A stretch of DNA of 64,000 nt, from contig OZ239146.1 in assembly GCA_965194515.1 (NCBI GenBank), positions 310,001 to 374,000 of the forward strand. Direction: 5' to 3'. Positions within the stretch are counted from its first letter, which is position 1. Every line of letters starts with the position of its first letter. The translations under genes were made by a program, and so were the position numbers. Below the pieces are notes generated by a model. That model was not told where the DNA came from. It did no database searches and saw nothing but the letters and a program-made list of their open reading frames with translations. The DNA comes from Acidimicrobilacustris europaeus. GTDB taxonomy: Bacteria > Actinomycetota > Acidimicrobiia > Acidimicrobiales > Acidimicrobilacustridaceae. Shown here piece after piece: positions 23,969 through 33,153 of this stretch.

Positions 23969-24864
23969 GCGCGAAGAAGCGTGACGACGGACCCGACGGG
24001 CTCGTCGTCGTCGACAAGGACGCGGGCTGGACCTCGCACGATGTTGTTGCGAAATCGCGCGGCTTGTTGGGCACGCGCAAAGTCGGACATTCGGGAACAC
24101 TCGACCCCGACGCCACGGGTGTCCTTTTGCTGGGCGTGGGTCGCGTTACGCGTCTGTTGAAATATCTCACCGCGTTGCCCAAGACCTACACCTGCGAAAT
24201 CGTCTTCGGAACCGAAACCTCGACACTCGACGCCGCCGGCGAGGTCACGGCAACGCACGACATGTCGGGCCTCACATTTGCGCAGGTTGAAGCAGCAGTT
24301 CCGCAACTCACCGGTGACATCATGCAGATTCCCCCGATGGTGTCGGCAGTGAAGATCGACGGAAAGCGATTGCATCAACTCGCGCGTGAAGGAATCGAAG
24401 TTGAGCGAGCGCCACGCCCGGTCACCATTCATCGCTTCACCGTTGCACCGACAAGTGATCCGCTTGTCGTCACTGCCGAGGTGGAGTGTTCCTCGGGTAC
24501 GTATGTGCGCACGCTGGCCGCAGATCTTGGTCATGCTCTTGGCGGGGGAGCGCATCTGCGTGAACTCCGACGTACTGCCATCGGCTCATTCACACTCGCT
24601 GAAGCCCATGCTCTTGAAACGGTGTCGCCCGACGTGCTCCTCACCCCAGTCGAGGCGATGCGGGACAACCCCACCGTGGTGGTCTCCGAGGCAGAGCGGA
24701 TCGACGTTGGCCACGGAAAGGTTCTGACGATCGATGATCGGTTCGTCGGCGAGGGTCCCTGGGCGGTAACCGACGGCGAGGGTCGCCTGCTCGCGATGTA
24801 CATCGCTCATCGGGATGGCACTGCCAAGCCCGATGTTGTCGTTGCCCCGGTCGACGGACGGTAG
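23965..24864 (+). CDS. truB: tRNA pseudouridine-55 synthase
   Basis: TruB converts U55 of the T-loop in most tRNAs to pseudouridine. The 299-residue product has DKDAGWTSHDVV, the catalytic Asp in GTLDPDATGVL, PPMVSAVKIDGKRLH and a PUA-like C-terminal region. The start overlaps the rbfA stop by four bases. Confidence 0.96.
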   Translation: MSAKKRDDGPDGLVVVDKDAGWTSHDVVAKSRGLLGTRKVGHSGTLDPDATGVLLLGVGRVTRLLKYLTALPKTYTCEIVFGTETSTLDAAGEVTATHDMSGLTFAQVEAAVPQLTGDIMQIPPMVSAVKIDGKRLHQLAREGIEVERAPRPVTIHRFTVAPTSDPLVVTAEVECSSGTYVRTLAADLGHALGGGAHLRELRRTAIGSFTLAEAHALETVSPDVLLTPVEAMRDNPTVVVSEAERIDVGHGKVLTIDDRFVGEGPWAVTDGEGRLLAMYIAHRDGTAKPDVVVAPVDGR

Positions 24865-24877
24865 CGTTTGATCGGTC

Positions 24878-25825
24878 ATGGACGTCTTCTACGACAACGA
24901 CGAAGCACATCTCGATGGACAGGGTTCCGCTGTCACGATCGGCGCGTTCGACGGCGTCCATCGCGGTCACCGTCAGGTCATTGCCACGTTGCGCGGGCTG
25001 GCCACCGAGCGCGACCTTCGAACCGTGGTCGTTACCTTCGACCGTCATCCGGCATCAGTCGTTCGACCCGAGTCTGCGCCGCTGCTCCTCACCGATCTCG
25101 ACCAGAAGCTTGAGCTGCTTGCGGAATGTGGTGTTGACGTTGCATTTGTCGTGCGCTTCGATGAACAGCGGGCGCAAGAAACAGCGGCCGAATTCATTAC
25201 GGCAGATCTCGTGGGAACACTCAACGCAAAGCTGATTACCGTCGGAAGCGACTTCCACTTTGGCAATAAGCGCACTGGGAACGTGGAACTCCTTGCTGAG
25301 ATGGGAAATGGTCTTGGTTTCGAGACGCTGGCCCACGAACTCGTTGACCTAAACGGACAGCCTTCAACTGAGTCCGTATCGTCAACGCGAATCCGCGCCG
25401 CATTGCGCGGTGGCGATCTCGACTCGGCAAATGCGATGTTGGGTCGCCCCCACGAGGTGCGCGGTGTTGTGGGTCATGGCGACGGTCGCGCACGCGACCT
25501 TGGATTCCGCACGGCAAACCTTGCGATCCCTGAAACGATCTGTCTTCCCGCCGACGGCATCTACGCCGGTTGGTGTCGTACGCCCGATGGCATCAATCGG
25601 GCGTGCGCCATATCGCTTGGTCGCCGTCCCACGTTCTATGAATTCGCCGATACGTCACTGCTCGAGGCACACCTCATCGACTTCGACGCTGACCTTTATG
25701 GACAAGAACTCGCTGTGCAGTTCGTCGCTCATCTTCGAGATGAACTGAAATTCGATTCGGTCGACGCGCTCATCGCCCAAATGGGCAAAGACGTCGATCA
25801 GTGTCGGACCCTGTTGTTGGGTTGA
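24878..25825 (+). CDS. ribF: Bifunctional riboflavin kinase/FAD synthetase
   Basis: RibF phosphorylates riboflavin to FMN and then adenylylates FMN to FAD. The 315-residue product has the N-terminal nucleotidyltransferase domain (TIGAFDGVHRGHRQVI, VGSDFHFGNKRTGN, SSTRIRAALRGGD) and the C-terminal kinase domain (GRARDLGFRTANL, PADGIYAG, FYEFADTSLLEAHLIDFDADLYG). It is the last gene of the rimP operon and is convergent with the sulfotransferase gene. Confidence 0.96.
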   Translation: MDVFYDNDEAHLDGQGSAVTIGAFDGVHRGHRQVIATLRGLATERDLRTVVVTFDRHPASVVRPESAPLLLTDLDQKLELLAECGVDVAFVVRFDEQRAQETAAEFITADLVGTLNAKLITVGSDFHFGNKRTGNVELLAEMGNGLGFETLAHELVDLNGQPSTESVSSTRIRAALRGGDLDSANAMLGRPHEVRGVVGHGDGRARDLGFRTANLAIPETICLPADGIYAGWCRTPDGINRACAISLGRRPTFYEFADTSLLEAHLIDFDADLYGQELAVQFVAHLRDELKFDSVDALIAQMGKDVDQCRTLLLG

Positions 25826-25846
25826 TTCTCCGCGCTGCGAGGGTGA

Positions 25847-27124
25847 TTACCAGGGTTCGTCAGGAATGGCGAAGTGCTCGCTGTAAGCGCGCATTTGTTC
25901 GCGGCGAGCTGGCACATCGATACCGATCTGATCGACGTCGTAGATGACCTTGCCGAATCGGTCGCGCTCATGCGTGGCTCCGTACTCGGCCAGCGCTGCT
26001 TCGGCCCTTGCGTCCATGGGTTGTCCGGCGAGTTCATAAATGCGGCGAATTGTGCCGAGATCGTCGGCCATGAACTCGTCGAACCGAATATCCATCGACT
26101 GCTCGGGGCCGCCGAGAAGCGCGCGATCTCGCATGGCTGCATTGAGCATGTCGTCGAGGCGGTCGGCCCAATAGTTTGAAACGGCAACCGGGTCGACTGG
26201 CGACAACGATGTGCGTGCTGAATACGACACCATCGTTCCCATCGAAACCATGACGGAAATGGGATCACGGTGGGTGACGAGGAAGGTGGCGTCGGGGAAC
26301 GTTGTTGCAAGTGGACCGAACTGTTCCAGATGCTGTGGTGATTTAAGGATCCAACGTTCGCCACCACGCAAGAACTGGCACGCTTTCAACACGGTCTTCA
26401 TGTACTCATAGTGCGGCGTCTGATCGTGCGACTTGTAGTAGTCACGCCACGACGGCATTGGTGCCATGGTTTCGAACATCATCGTCGAGAAGTCGATCGC
26501 GAGAATCTGGATCTCTTCGTGCACGTGCCATGTCGTCATCTCATGCATGCGATTGAAGTCCGGCATGATCATGTCCATGATCTGCAGTCCGGCTTCTGTC
26601 CGTGCCAGTCGCGGATCTTCGGGGGTATTGGCGAGCGAGGCTTCATCAAGCGAAGGAACTGGTTGGATGCTTTCCCAATAGGGAAGTGAACGAAGAGCGG
26701 GATCGCAAGCAATCAAATTGTGGAGATGAGTCGTGCCAGTGCGGGGGAGTCCAGCGATGATTATCGGCGCACTGATTTCGATGTCGTGAATCTCTGGGTG
26801 TCGCGCCAACAAGTCGGCGAGCAGCAAACGGTTCTTTAGAAGTGTGCTCATGAACGAACCGGCGGAGATGCGACCCATCGGTGAGAGCGGAGCTTCGGTA
26901 TCGAGTGCGTTGAGCAACACTTCGAGGCGTTCCACGAAATCCATTGGACCGAAATTTTCGAGACCAGTTTCGGCCGCCGCTTGTGTCATGAGTGCGTCGG
27001 CGTTGAGTTCGATCATGTCCGCGAAAGGTGCGGCACCTTCGAAGATTGCCTGAGCTTCGGGTGAGAACTGTGGGTCGGCAAGATCATCGAGGCGTTTTGG
27101 CGCCGGTCGTTTCGAAGCAGACAT
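25847..27124 (-). CDS. Sulfotransferase-family protein
   Basis: Members of this P-loop family transfer sulfate from PAPS to small molecules or polysaccharides. The 425-residue product has the 5'-phosphosulfate loop PIIIAGLPRTGTTHLHNLI near residue 130 and the 3'-phosphate region FLVTHRDPISVMVSMGTM near residue 290. The PAPS loop is preceded by an N-terminal helical domain of about 120 residues typical of the long actinobacterial paralogues. The frame is open 324 bases further upstream, but the ATG at 27124 follows AGGGG at 5 nt and matches the family start. The substrate cannot be inferred. It is divergent from rpsO. Confidence 0.85.
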   Translation of the reverse strand: MSASKRPAPKRLDDLADPQFSPEAQAIFEGAAPFADMIELNADALMTQAAAETGLENFGPMDFVERLEVLLNALDTEAPLSPMGRISAGSFMSTLLKNRLLLADLLARHPEIHDIEISAPIIIAGLPRTGTTHLHNLIACDPALRSLPYWESIQPVPSLDEASLANTPEDPRLARTEAGLQIMDMIMPDFNRMHEMTTWHVHEEIQILAIDFSTMMFETMAPMPSWRDYYKSHDQTPHYEYMKTVLKACQFLRGGERWILKSPQHLEQFGPLATTFPDATFLVTHRDPISVMVSMGTMVSYSARTSLSPVDPVAVSNYWADRLDDMLNAAMRDRALLGGPEQSMDIRFDEFMADDLGTIRRIYELAGQPMDARAEAALAEYGATHERDRFGKVIYDVDQIGIDVPARREQMRAYSEHFAIPDEPW

Positions 27125-27374
27125 GGTTCCCCTTTGGGCTCGTCCCCCGACGAGCGAACCCGCATCGTAGGGCCGAAAATCCCTAGGGGTGAACGGAATC
27201 TCGCCAAATCGGCGAGCGGTGGTCGAAATGCCGAATGTGGGCGTGAACGCCCTCGCTGGTACCGTAACTGGGTCGGTTCGCACCCTGTGAACCGTGAAGC
27301 CCCTCCCGATTGCGCCAGGAACACGTTCCAGCGGATCACGGAGCTGGGTCCAAAACCCACCAGAAAGAACTTGC
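27125..27374. other. Divergent intergenic region before rpsO
   Basis: These 250 bases separate the sulfotransferase gene from rpsO and must hold both promoters. I see no confident -35/-10 pair and no small gene. Confidence 0.4.
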
Positions 27375-27653
27375 ATGTCTGCTGAACCCGCAAACCTTCC
27401 GCCGAAGGCTGGCACGATCGCCGAACACCGGACGCACCCTACCGACACTGGGTCGCCTGAAGTTCAGATCGCACTACTGACCGACCGCATCAACCACCTG
27501 ACTGAGCATCTCAAGTCACATAAGAAGGACCACCACAGCCGTCGTGGACTTCTCATGCTCGTTGGTCGTCGTCGCCGCCTGCTCGATTACGTCAAGAAGA
27601 ACGACGTCGAGCGTTACCGCTCGATCATCGCAAAACTCGGCTTGCGCCGATAG
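27375..27653 (+). CDS. rpsO: 30S ribosomal protein S15
   Basis: S15 is a primary 16S rRNA binder. The 92-residue product matches the family throughout (HPTDTGSPEVQIALLTDRIN, HLKSHKKDHHSRRGLLMLVGRRRRLLDYV). The ATG at 27375 gives the usual length; the frame is open upstream to 27294 without support. Confidence 0.96.
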   Translation: MSAEPANLPPKAGTIAEHRTHPTDTGSPEVQIALLTDRINHLTEHLKSHKKDHHSRRGLLMLVGRRRRLLDYVKKNDVERYRSIIAKLGLRR

Positions 27654-27663
27654 TTGCGAACCG

Positions 27664-27688
27664 GGGGACGACCATCGTGGTCGTCCCC
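27664..27688 (+). terminator. Hairpin after rpsO
   Basis: GGGGACGACCA-TCG-TGGTCGTCCCC is a perfect 11-bp stem 10 bases after the rpsO stop. It has no T-run, so it may attenuate or protect the rpsO mRNA rather than end all transcription. Confidence 0.65.
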
Positions 27689-27734
27689 TCGCTGTTCCTG
27701 TCTGGGAACAGCACCCCGGCGATACTGCGTTGTC

Positions 27735-27787
27735 AGTTGCCGGAGGTGAGTATCGGATCACTGCTCCGATGTTCACCTCTGGGAACT
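27735..27787 (+). ncRNA. Long two-stage hairpin in the rpsO-pnp spacer (pnp leader)
   Basis: An outer stem pairs 27735-27749 with 27773-27787 (13 of 15 positions), and inside it ATCGGA (27752-27757) pairs with TCCGAT (27765-27770). In E. coli a comparable pnp leader stem is cut by RNase III and lets PNPase repress itself. The same logic here is inference. Confidence 0.5.
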
Positions 27788-27844
27788 GGTTACGGGGTCG
27801 CCTCCAACTGACGGACCAATGTCCGTCTCACAAAGGAGACACAC

Positions 27845-30259
27845 GTGGCTGATGCCATTTCCGTCGACGCCGCCATTCCCGGCGATGCCGACAAGACCAT
27901 TACCTTTTCGGCCGGCAAACTTGCCGGTCAGGCTGACGGTGCAGTGACCGTTCGCGTTGGCGACACCGTCATGCTCGTTACCGCTACAGCGGCAAAGAGT
28001 GCACGTGAAGGTGCCGACTTCTTCCCGCTCACCGTCGATATCGAAGAGCGCATGTACGCCGCGGGTCGCATCCCCGGTTCGTTCTTCCGTCGTGAAGGCA
28101 AGTCTTCCGACCAGGCCATCCTGACCTGCCGTCTTATGGACCGCCCGTTGCGTCCGTGCTTCCCCGACGGCTTCCGTAACGAGGTGCATGTTGTTGGCAC
28201 CGTGCTTGCAGCCGACCTCGTCAATCCGCACGATGTCATCGCCATCAATGGTGCATCTGCGGCACTCAGCCTTTCCGGTATCCCATTCGACGGCCCCATT
28301 GGCGCCGTTCGTCTGGCCTTTACCGCTGATGGTCAATGGATCCCGCACCCCACGTACGAAGAGGGTTCGGAAAGCCAGTTTGAAATCGTTGTCGCTGGTC
28401 GTGCGCTGAATGGCAACGACGTTGCAATCTCCATGGTCGAAGCCGGTGGCACCGAAGCACAGTGGCCTGCGATGCAGGACGGCGCCCCCAAGGTTGACGA
28501 AGCGGAACTTGCTCGTGGCCTCGAAGCCTCGAAGCAGTACATCCTTCAGTCGATCGCTGCGCAGAACGAACTTGTTGCCAAGGTCGGCAGCAAGGCTCCG
28601 ATGCCTTACTCGGTCACTTCCGACTACACGCCGGAAGTTCTTGCCGCCATGCAGGCCAAGCGCGAGCAGATCCTTGCGACGCAGGTCATTTCCGACAAGA
28701 CCGCTCGTCTCGAAGCCGAAGCAGCGCTTCGCGATCAACTTGTTGCTGAACTTGCTCCGCAGTTCGCCAGCGTCGATGGTGCCGACAAGCAGCTCAAGGC
28801 CGCGTTCCGCTCGGTCACCAAGGCTGTTGTTCGTTCACGCATCGTGAATGAGGGCGCTCGTATCGATGGTCGTGGACCCAAGGACATTCGTCCGCTCGCT
28901 TCCGAGGTCGGTGTCCTTCCGTCAGTGCATGGTTCGGGTCTCTTCCAGCGTGGCGAAACCCAGGTCCTCAATGTCACCACGCTTGGCATGCCTCGCATGG
29001 AGCAAATGATCGATGCACTTGGTGATGTCACTCGCAAGCGTTACATGCACCACTACAACTTCCCGCCGTACTCCACTGGTGAAACTGGTTTCATGCGTGG
29101 ACCGAAGCGTCGCGAAATCGGACACGGCATGCTTGCTGAGCGTGCACTCGTCCCCGTGCTTCCGACGCCGGAAGAGTTTGCCTACACGATTCGTACCGTC
29201 TCCGATGTTCTTTCCTCAAACGGATCAACCTCAATGGGTTCGGTGTGTGGTTCAACACTTTCGATGATGGACGCGGGCGTTCCGCTGCGTGCACCTGTCG
29301 CTGGTATCGCTATGGGCCTCGTGTTTGCCGATGGCAAGTACACGACCCTTACCGACATCCTCGGCGCTGAAGATGCATTCGGCGACATGGACTTCAAGGT
29401 TGCTGGTACATCCGAATTCGTTACTGCTCTTCAGCTCGACACCAAGATCGAAGGCATTCCCGCCGACGTTCTTGCTCAGGCGCTGCAGCAGGCGAAGGAA
29501 GCACGTCTCGCCATCCTCGAAGTTATGGCTGGCGCAATTGCCAAGCCTCGCGATGAAGTTGGCGAAACTGCGCCGAAGATCATCAGCTTCGAAATCCCGA
29601 TGGACAAGATCGGTGAAGTTATCGGTCCCAAGGGCAAGGTCATCAACGCCATTCAGCAAGAGACCGGCGCCGACATCAGTGTCGACGACGATGGCTCTGT
29701 TGGTCGCGTCAGCATCGGTTCCACCGATGGTGGTGCGGTGGCCGAGGCCGAGCGTCAGATCCGTCTCATCCTCAACCCGCCGACCGCTGAAGTTGGCCAG
29801 GTGTACCAGGGCCGCGTTGTGAACGTCACCAAGTTCGGTGCGTTCGTGAACATCCTCCCGGGTCGCGATGGTCTTCTTCACATCTCCAAGATCGGTGGCG
29901 GCAAGCGCATCGACAAGGTTGAGGATGTTCTCGACCTTGGTGACGCGGTTGAAGTGCGCGTCGACGATGTCGATCCCAATGGCAAGGTGTCTCTCTCGAT
30001 GGCGAGCACCCCGGTGGCAGAAGCCTCCGAAGGTGACGCGACGGAAGAAAGCGCACCCCGTGAGTCCGCACCAGCTCCGGCTGCTTCGGCACCCGCAGAT
30101 GAAGCAACCGATGGCGCCGAGCGCGAGTACGTCTCGTTCGAAGATGCCTTCGACGCAGAAATCAGTTCGGAACTGGGCGACCTTGGTCCCACCAGTGAAA
30201 ACCGTGGTGGCGGCGATCGTCGCAACGGTGGACGTCGAGGCGGCAACCGTCGCCGCTGA
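27845..30259 (+). CDS. pnp: Polyribonucleotide nucleotidyltransferase
   Basis: PNPase degrades RNA phosphorolytically from the 3' end. The 804-residue product has two RNase PH domains (first from about 15-150; second around RIDGRGPKDIRPL to PDEFAYTIRTVSD-like sequence), the KH domain (IGPKGKVINAIQQETGADI), the S1 domain (VYQGRVVNVTKFGAFVNI) and an acidic then Arg/Gly-rich tail ending GGRRGGNRRR. The GTG start has AAAGGAG 6 nt upstream. Confidence 0.96.
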   Translation: MADAISVDAAIPGDADKTITFSAGKLAGQADGAVTVRVGDTVMLVTATAAKSAREGADFFPLTVDIEERMYAAGRIPGSFFRREGKSSDQAILTCRLMDRPLRPCFPDGFRNEVHVVGTVLAADLVNPHDVIAINGASAALSLSGIPFDGPIGAVRLAFTADGQWIPHPTYEEGSESQFEIVVAGRALNGNDVAISMVEAGGTEAQWPAMQDGAPKVDEAELARGLEASKQYILQSIAAQNELVAKVGSKAPMPYSVTSDYTPEVLAAMQAKREQILATQVISDKTARLEAEAALRDQLVAELAPQFASVDGADKQLKAAFRSVTKAVVRSRIVNEGARIDGRGPKDIRPLASEVGVLPSVHGSGLFQRGETQVLNVTTLGMPRMEQMIDALGDVTRKRYMHHYNFPPYSTGETGFMRGPKRREIGHGMLAERALVPVLPTPEEFAYTIRTVSDVLSSNGSTSMGSVCGSTLSMMDAGVPLRAPVAGIAMGLVFADGKYTTLTDILGAEDAFGDMDFKVAGTSEFVTALQLDTKIEGIPADVLAQALQQAKEARLAILEVMAGAIAKPRDEVGETAPKIISFEIPMDKIGEVIGPKGKVINAIQQETGADISVDDDGSVGRVSIGSTDGGAVAEAERQIRLILNPPTAEVGQVYQGRVVNVTKFGAFVNILPGRDGLLHISKIGGGKRIDKVEDVLDLGDAVEVRVDDVDPNGKVSLSMASTPVAEASEGDATEESAPRESAPAPAASAPADEATDGAEREYVSFEDAFDAEISSELGDLGPTSENRGGGDRRNGGRRGGNRRR

Positions 30260-30272
30260 GTCCGTTTCCGCC

Positions 30273-31547
30273 GTGTCGGTGAACGACGCGGATATCGAAC
30301 GAACCGAGCTGGCCTCGGGTGTGCGTGTCATTACTGAACGCATGCCCGAGGCCCGTTCCGTCTCGGTTGGTATGTGGTTCGCCGTTGGTTCGCGTGACGA
30401 ACCCGCGTCCATCGCTGGCGCATCGCATTTCCTTGAGCACTTGTTATTCAAGGGCACCGAAGAACGATCTGCCCGATCGATTGCCACAGCAGTCGATGCA
30501 GTCGGCGGCGAAATGAACGCGTATACAAGTCGCGAGCACACGGCGTATTACCTGCGTCTTCCTGTGAGCGAGTTGCAGGCGGGCGTTGAGCTGTTGGCCG
30601 ATGTCGTGAGTGCACCTGCATTTCGTCCGGCTGAACTCGACGCCGAGCGCGAAGTAATCATTGAAGAACTGCTCATGAGTGAAGACACTCCTGACGATCT
30701 TGTCCTTACGTCGCTGTATGAAAGTTTGTACCCGGAACATCCTCTCGGTCGCGAAACTCTCGGTGACCATGACACTGTTGCGGCGATGACGCGTGACGAT
30801 GTCGTGTCGTTCCATGCGCAGTGGTATCGCCCGTCAAACCTGGTCGTCGCTGCTGCAGGCGCGCTCGAGCATCAGCAAGTTGTCGATGCACTTGGTCCGT
30901 TGTTTGTCGGAACCGAATCAGGTGCAGCTCCTTCTCGGAATGCTCCCGAGGCCCACCTGCAAGCGCTTGTGCAGATTGATCGCCCCATCGAACAGGTGCA
31001 CGTGGCAATCGGATGGCGGGGACTGCCCCTTGCTGACGAAGATCGCTACGCCATGTGGGTCGCCAATCATGTTCTTGGTGGCGGCATGTCGAGTCGCCTC
31101 TTTCAAGAGATTCGTGAATCTCGCGGCTTGGCCTACTCGGTCTTTTCATCCCCGTCTTCGTATTCCGATGCTGGCTCTCTCATCGTCTACGCCGGCACAG
31201 CATTGGCTCGACTCGAGGAGCTGCTCGCCGTCACCGACGAAGTCCTTGCGACCTTCCTTGCCGATGGCATTACCGAAGAAGAGCATGCGGTTGCGCTTGG
31301 GTATCTCGAAGGTTCGATGTTGCTCGGCCTTGAAGACAGCGGCTCTCGCATGGCCCGCCTTGGTACGGGCCTCGTAACTCGCAATGACATCACGTCAATT
31401 GATGAACACGTACGTCGAATCCGGGCTGTGACGACCGAAGAAGTGCATTCGGTAATCCGCCGTGTCCTTGGTTCTCCACGTGCAGTCTCGGCGGTTGGCC
31501 CATTAGGTAAGGGATCTGCTGCACTCGAACGCTTCGCCTGCGGCTAG
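30273..31547 (+). CDS. M16-family zinc protease
   Basis: The product belongs to the pitrilysin/processing-peptidase family. The 424 residues carry the inverted zinc motif HFLEH (about residue 55) and the downstream Glu in DAEREVIIEE. The second, inactive M16 half contains the SSRLFQEIRESRGLAYSVFS segment. The start is uncertain: GTG at 30273 or 30279. The frame is open back into pnp, but those codons are a shadow of the pnp tail. Placement between pnp and dapB is conserved in actinobacteria. The natural substrate is not known. Confidence 0.9.
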   Translation: MSVNDADIERTELASGVRVITERMPEARSVSVGMWFAVGSRDEPASIAGASHFLEHLLFKGTEERSARSIATAVDAVGGEMNAYTSREHTAYYLRLPVSELQAGVELLADVVSAPAFRPAELDAEREVIIEELLMSEDTPDDLVLTSLYESLYPEHPLGRETLGDHDTVAAMTRDDVVSFHAQWYRPSNLVVAAAGALEHQQVVDALGPLFVGTESGAAPSRNAPEAHLQALVQIDRPIEQVHVAIGWRGLPLADEDRYAMWVANHVLGGGMSSRLFQEIRESRGLAYSVFSSPSSYSDAGSLIVYAGTALARLEELLAVTDEVLATFLADGITEEEHAVALGYLEGSMLLGLEDSGSRMARLGTGLVTRNDITSIDEHVRRIRAVTTEEVHSVIRRVLGSPRAVSAVGPLGKGSAALERFACG

Positions 31548-31550
31548 TTT
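31545..31550 (+). promoter_or_regulatory. -10 hexamer TAGTTT, leaderless dapB
   Basis: The hexamer includes the M16 stop codon and ends 6 nt before the dapB ATG. Confidence 0.4.
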
Positions 31551-31556
31551 CACCCC

Positions 31557-32345
31557 ATGACGTTGCGCGTTGGAGTCTTCGGTGCTGGTGGACGGATGGG
31601 AAGCACGGTGTGCCGTGCGGTCGATGGCGATCCTGCGTTAGAGCTTGTTGCTGCAGTCGACCCACATCACGCAGGCCTCGATATGCGTCAAGTCACCGGC
31701 TGCGATCGTCCATTCCAGGTCTCCGCCGACGGCCAAGCATTTCTCGATGCCAAGGTCGACGTGGTTATCGATTTCACGCACCTCGAGGCCGCTCGCACCA
31801 ATCTTTTGTGGCTTGCCGAGCACGGCATCAACGCTGTCACTGGAACGACCGGCTTCTCCGACGCCGATCTTCAGTCATTTCGTGATCAGTTCACTAATTC
31901 AAACTGCGTGATCGCACCGAACTTCGCGATCGGCGCCGTTCTGATGATGCGATTTGCAGAACTCGCAGCACCGTTCTTCGAAACTGCGGAAATCATTGAG
32001 TTGCATCACGACGCAAAGATCGATGCTCCTTCGGGCACGGCAATGCTTACGGCCGAGAGAATGGCCGAAGCCTCGGCGGAGTGGGCGGCCGATCCGACCA
32101 AGACCGAAATCCTTCCCGGTGCGCGCGGAGGCAAAGGTCCTGCCGATATTCGTGTTCATTCACTGCGATTGCGTGGGATGGTTGCCCATCAAGAGGTAGT
32201 GCTCGGCACGACCGGGCAGACCCTTACGCTGCGTCACGATTCCTACGACCGTGACTCCTTTATGCCCGGCGTCTTGCTGGCAACCAAGGCCGTTGCCGAT
32301 CGACCCGGCGTCACTATTGGGCTCGACTCGCTGCTCGACCTCTAA
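31557..32345 (+). CDS. dapB: 4-hydroxy-tetrahydrodipicolinate reductase
   Basis: DapB reduces the DapA product with NAD(P)H in diaminopimelate/lysine synthesis. The 262-residue product has the dinucleotide loop GVFGAGGRMGS, VIDFTHLEA, the GTTG segment, and the catalytic HH plus Lys in ELHHDAKIDAPSGTA. dapA is at 37534 and the later pathway genes at 57241-62557. Confidence 0.96.
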   Translation: MTLRVGVFGAGGRMGSTVCRAVDGDPALELVAAVDPHHAGLDMRQVTGCDRPFQVSADGQAFLDAKVDVVIDFTHLEAARTNLLWLAEHGINAVTGTTGFSDADLQSFRDQFTNSNCVIAPNFAIGAVLMMRFAELAAPFFETAEIIELHHDAKIDAPSGTAMLTAERMAEASAEWAADPTKTEILPGARGGKGPADIRVHSLRLRGMVAHQEVVLGTTGQTLTLRHDSYDRDSFMPGVLLATKAVADRPGVTIGLDSLLDL

Positions 32346-32357
32346 ATCCAGAGCCGA

Positions 32358-33080
32358 TCAGTCAGGGTCGGTATCGCCCGCTGGTGGAATGTGCCCGAGT
32401 TCGATCTCGTCGGCGGCATCTTCGAGTTCGCGGAACGCATCGATTTCTTTTCGCCCACGGCGTAGTTCGCTGATCCAGAAAATGGCAACGAGCGAGATGG
32501 ACATGACGAGCAATGGAATTCGCCAATTCGCGATGAAGCCGAGTAGTGAATCGATCGGTCCGGAAAACACGTCTCCGACAACCTGGATCATGAGTAGCCG
32601 ACTGATTGTTCCGACAATGTTCAATGCCGCAAACTTGACCGGATGCATTTTTGCTGCGCCGGCAACGAGGCACATGTAGTTGTTGGGGAACAACACGACG
32701 AGTGGTGCGCCCCACTTGCCAAACCAACCTTCGACGGTGCGCATGTAGCGACCTGTGGTTGGTGTGCGGCGTTCCATCCAGGTGAGGGCCGCTTCGCCAT
32801 AGAACCAGCCAAGAGCAAAAAAGAATGGATCGGGCAGGAGAAGCCGGAGAGTTCCAACGACGAAAAACCACAGGGTGGAGACATGGTTGACGACAAGCAC
32901 CAGATAGCGGTTCTTGGCGCTGAGTCCGATGAGGAGCAGGGGGTTGCTCGTGACCAGATCGGGCCAAAGGGCATCGGCGATGTAGCTCGCCACAACCATT
33001 GCCAGGATCGGGACAATGAGCAGTGTGAGATGGCGGCGTCCGAGGCGGGGCCGAGCAGGGGGTTCGGGTTCGGCTGACAA
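32358..33080 (-). CDS. DedA/VTT-domain membrane protein
   Basis: The 240-residue product has about five hydrophobic stretches and the VTT-type core: a half-membrane re-entrant region (FFALGWFYGEAAL) and the segment FGKWGAPLVVLFPNNYMCLVAGAAKM. The latter corresponds to the family's F/Y-x-R-x-x-P-x-x-R-like site but with residues differing from classical DedA, so it is a divergent member. Members move or scramble lipid carriers such as undecaprenyl phosphate. The start is a TTG at 33080 with AGAGGA 9 nt upstream. A charged C-terminal tail faces the cytoplasm (inference). It is convergent with dapB. Confidence 0.72.
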   Translation of the reverse strand: MSAEPEPPARPRLGRRHLTLLIVPILAMVVASYIADALWPDLVTSNPLLLIGLSAKNRYLVLVVNHVSTLWFFVVGTLRLLLPDPFFFALGWFYGEAALTWMERRTPTTGRYMRTVEGWFGKWGAPLVVLFPNNYMCLVAGAAKMHPVKFAALNIVGTISRLLMIQVVGDVFSGPIDSLLGFIANWRIPLLVMSISLVAIFWISELRRGRKEIDAFRELEDAADEIELGHIPPAGDTDPD

Positions 33081-33153
33081 GACCTAGATCCTCTCACGTA
33101 CCATTCAGCCCAAGTACGCGGCCGTTGGGTCGCCTTAGGTGGGGGAGTCAGTG

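Noticed and set aside
29252..30541. 429-codon open frame on the - strand across pnp and the M16 gene
   Set aside because: It covers the ends of two certain genes with no ribosome site or family match.
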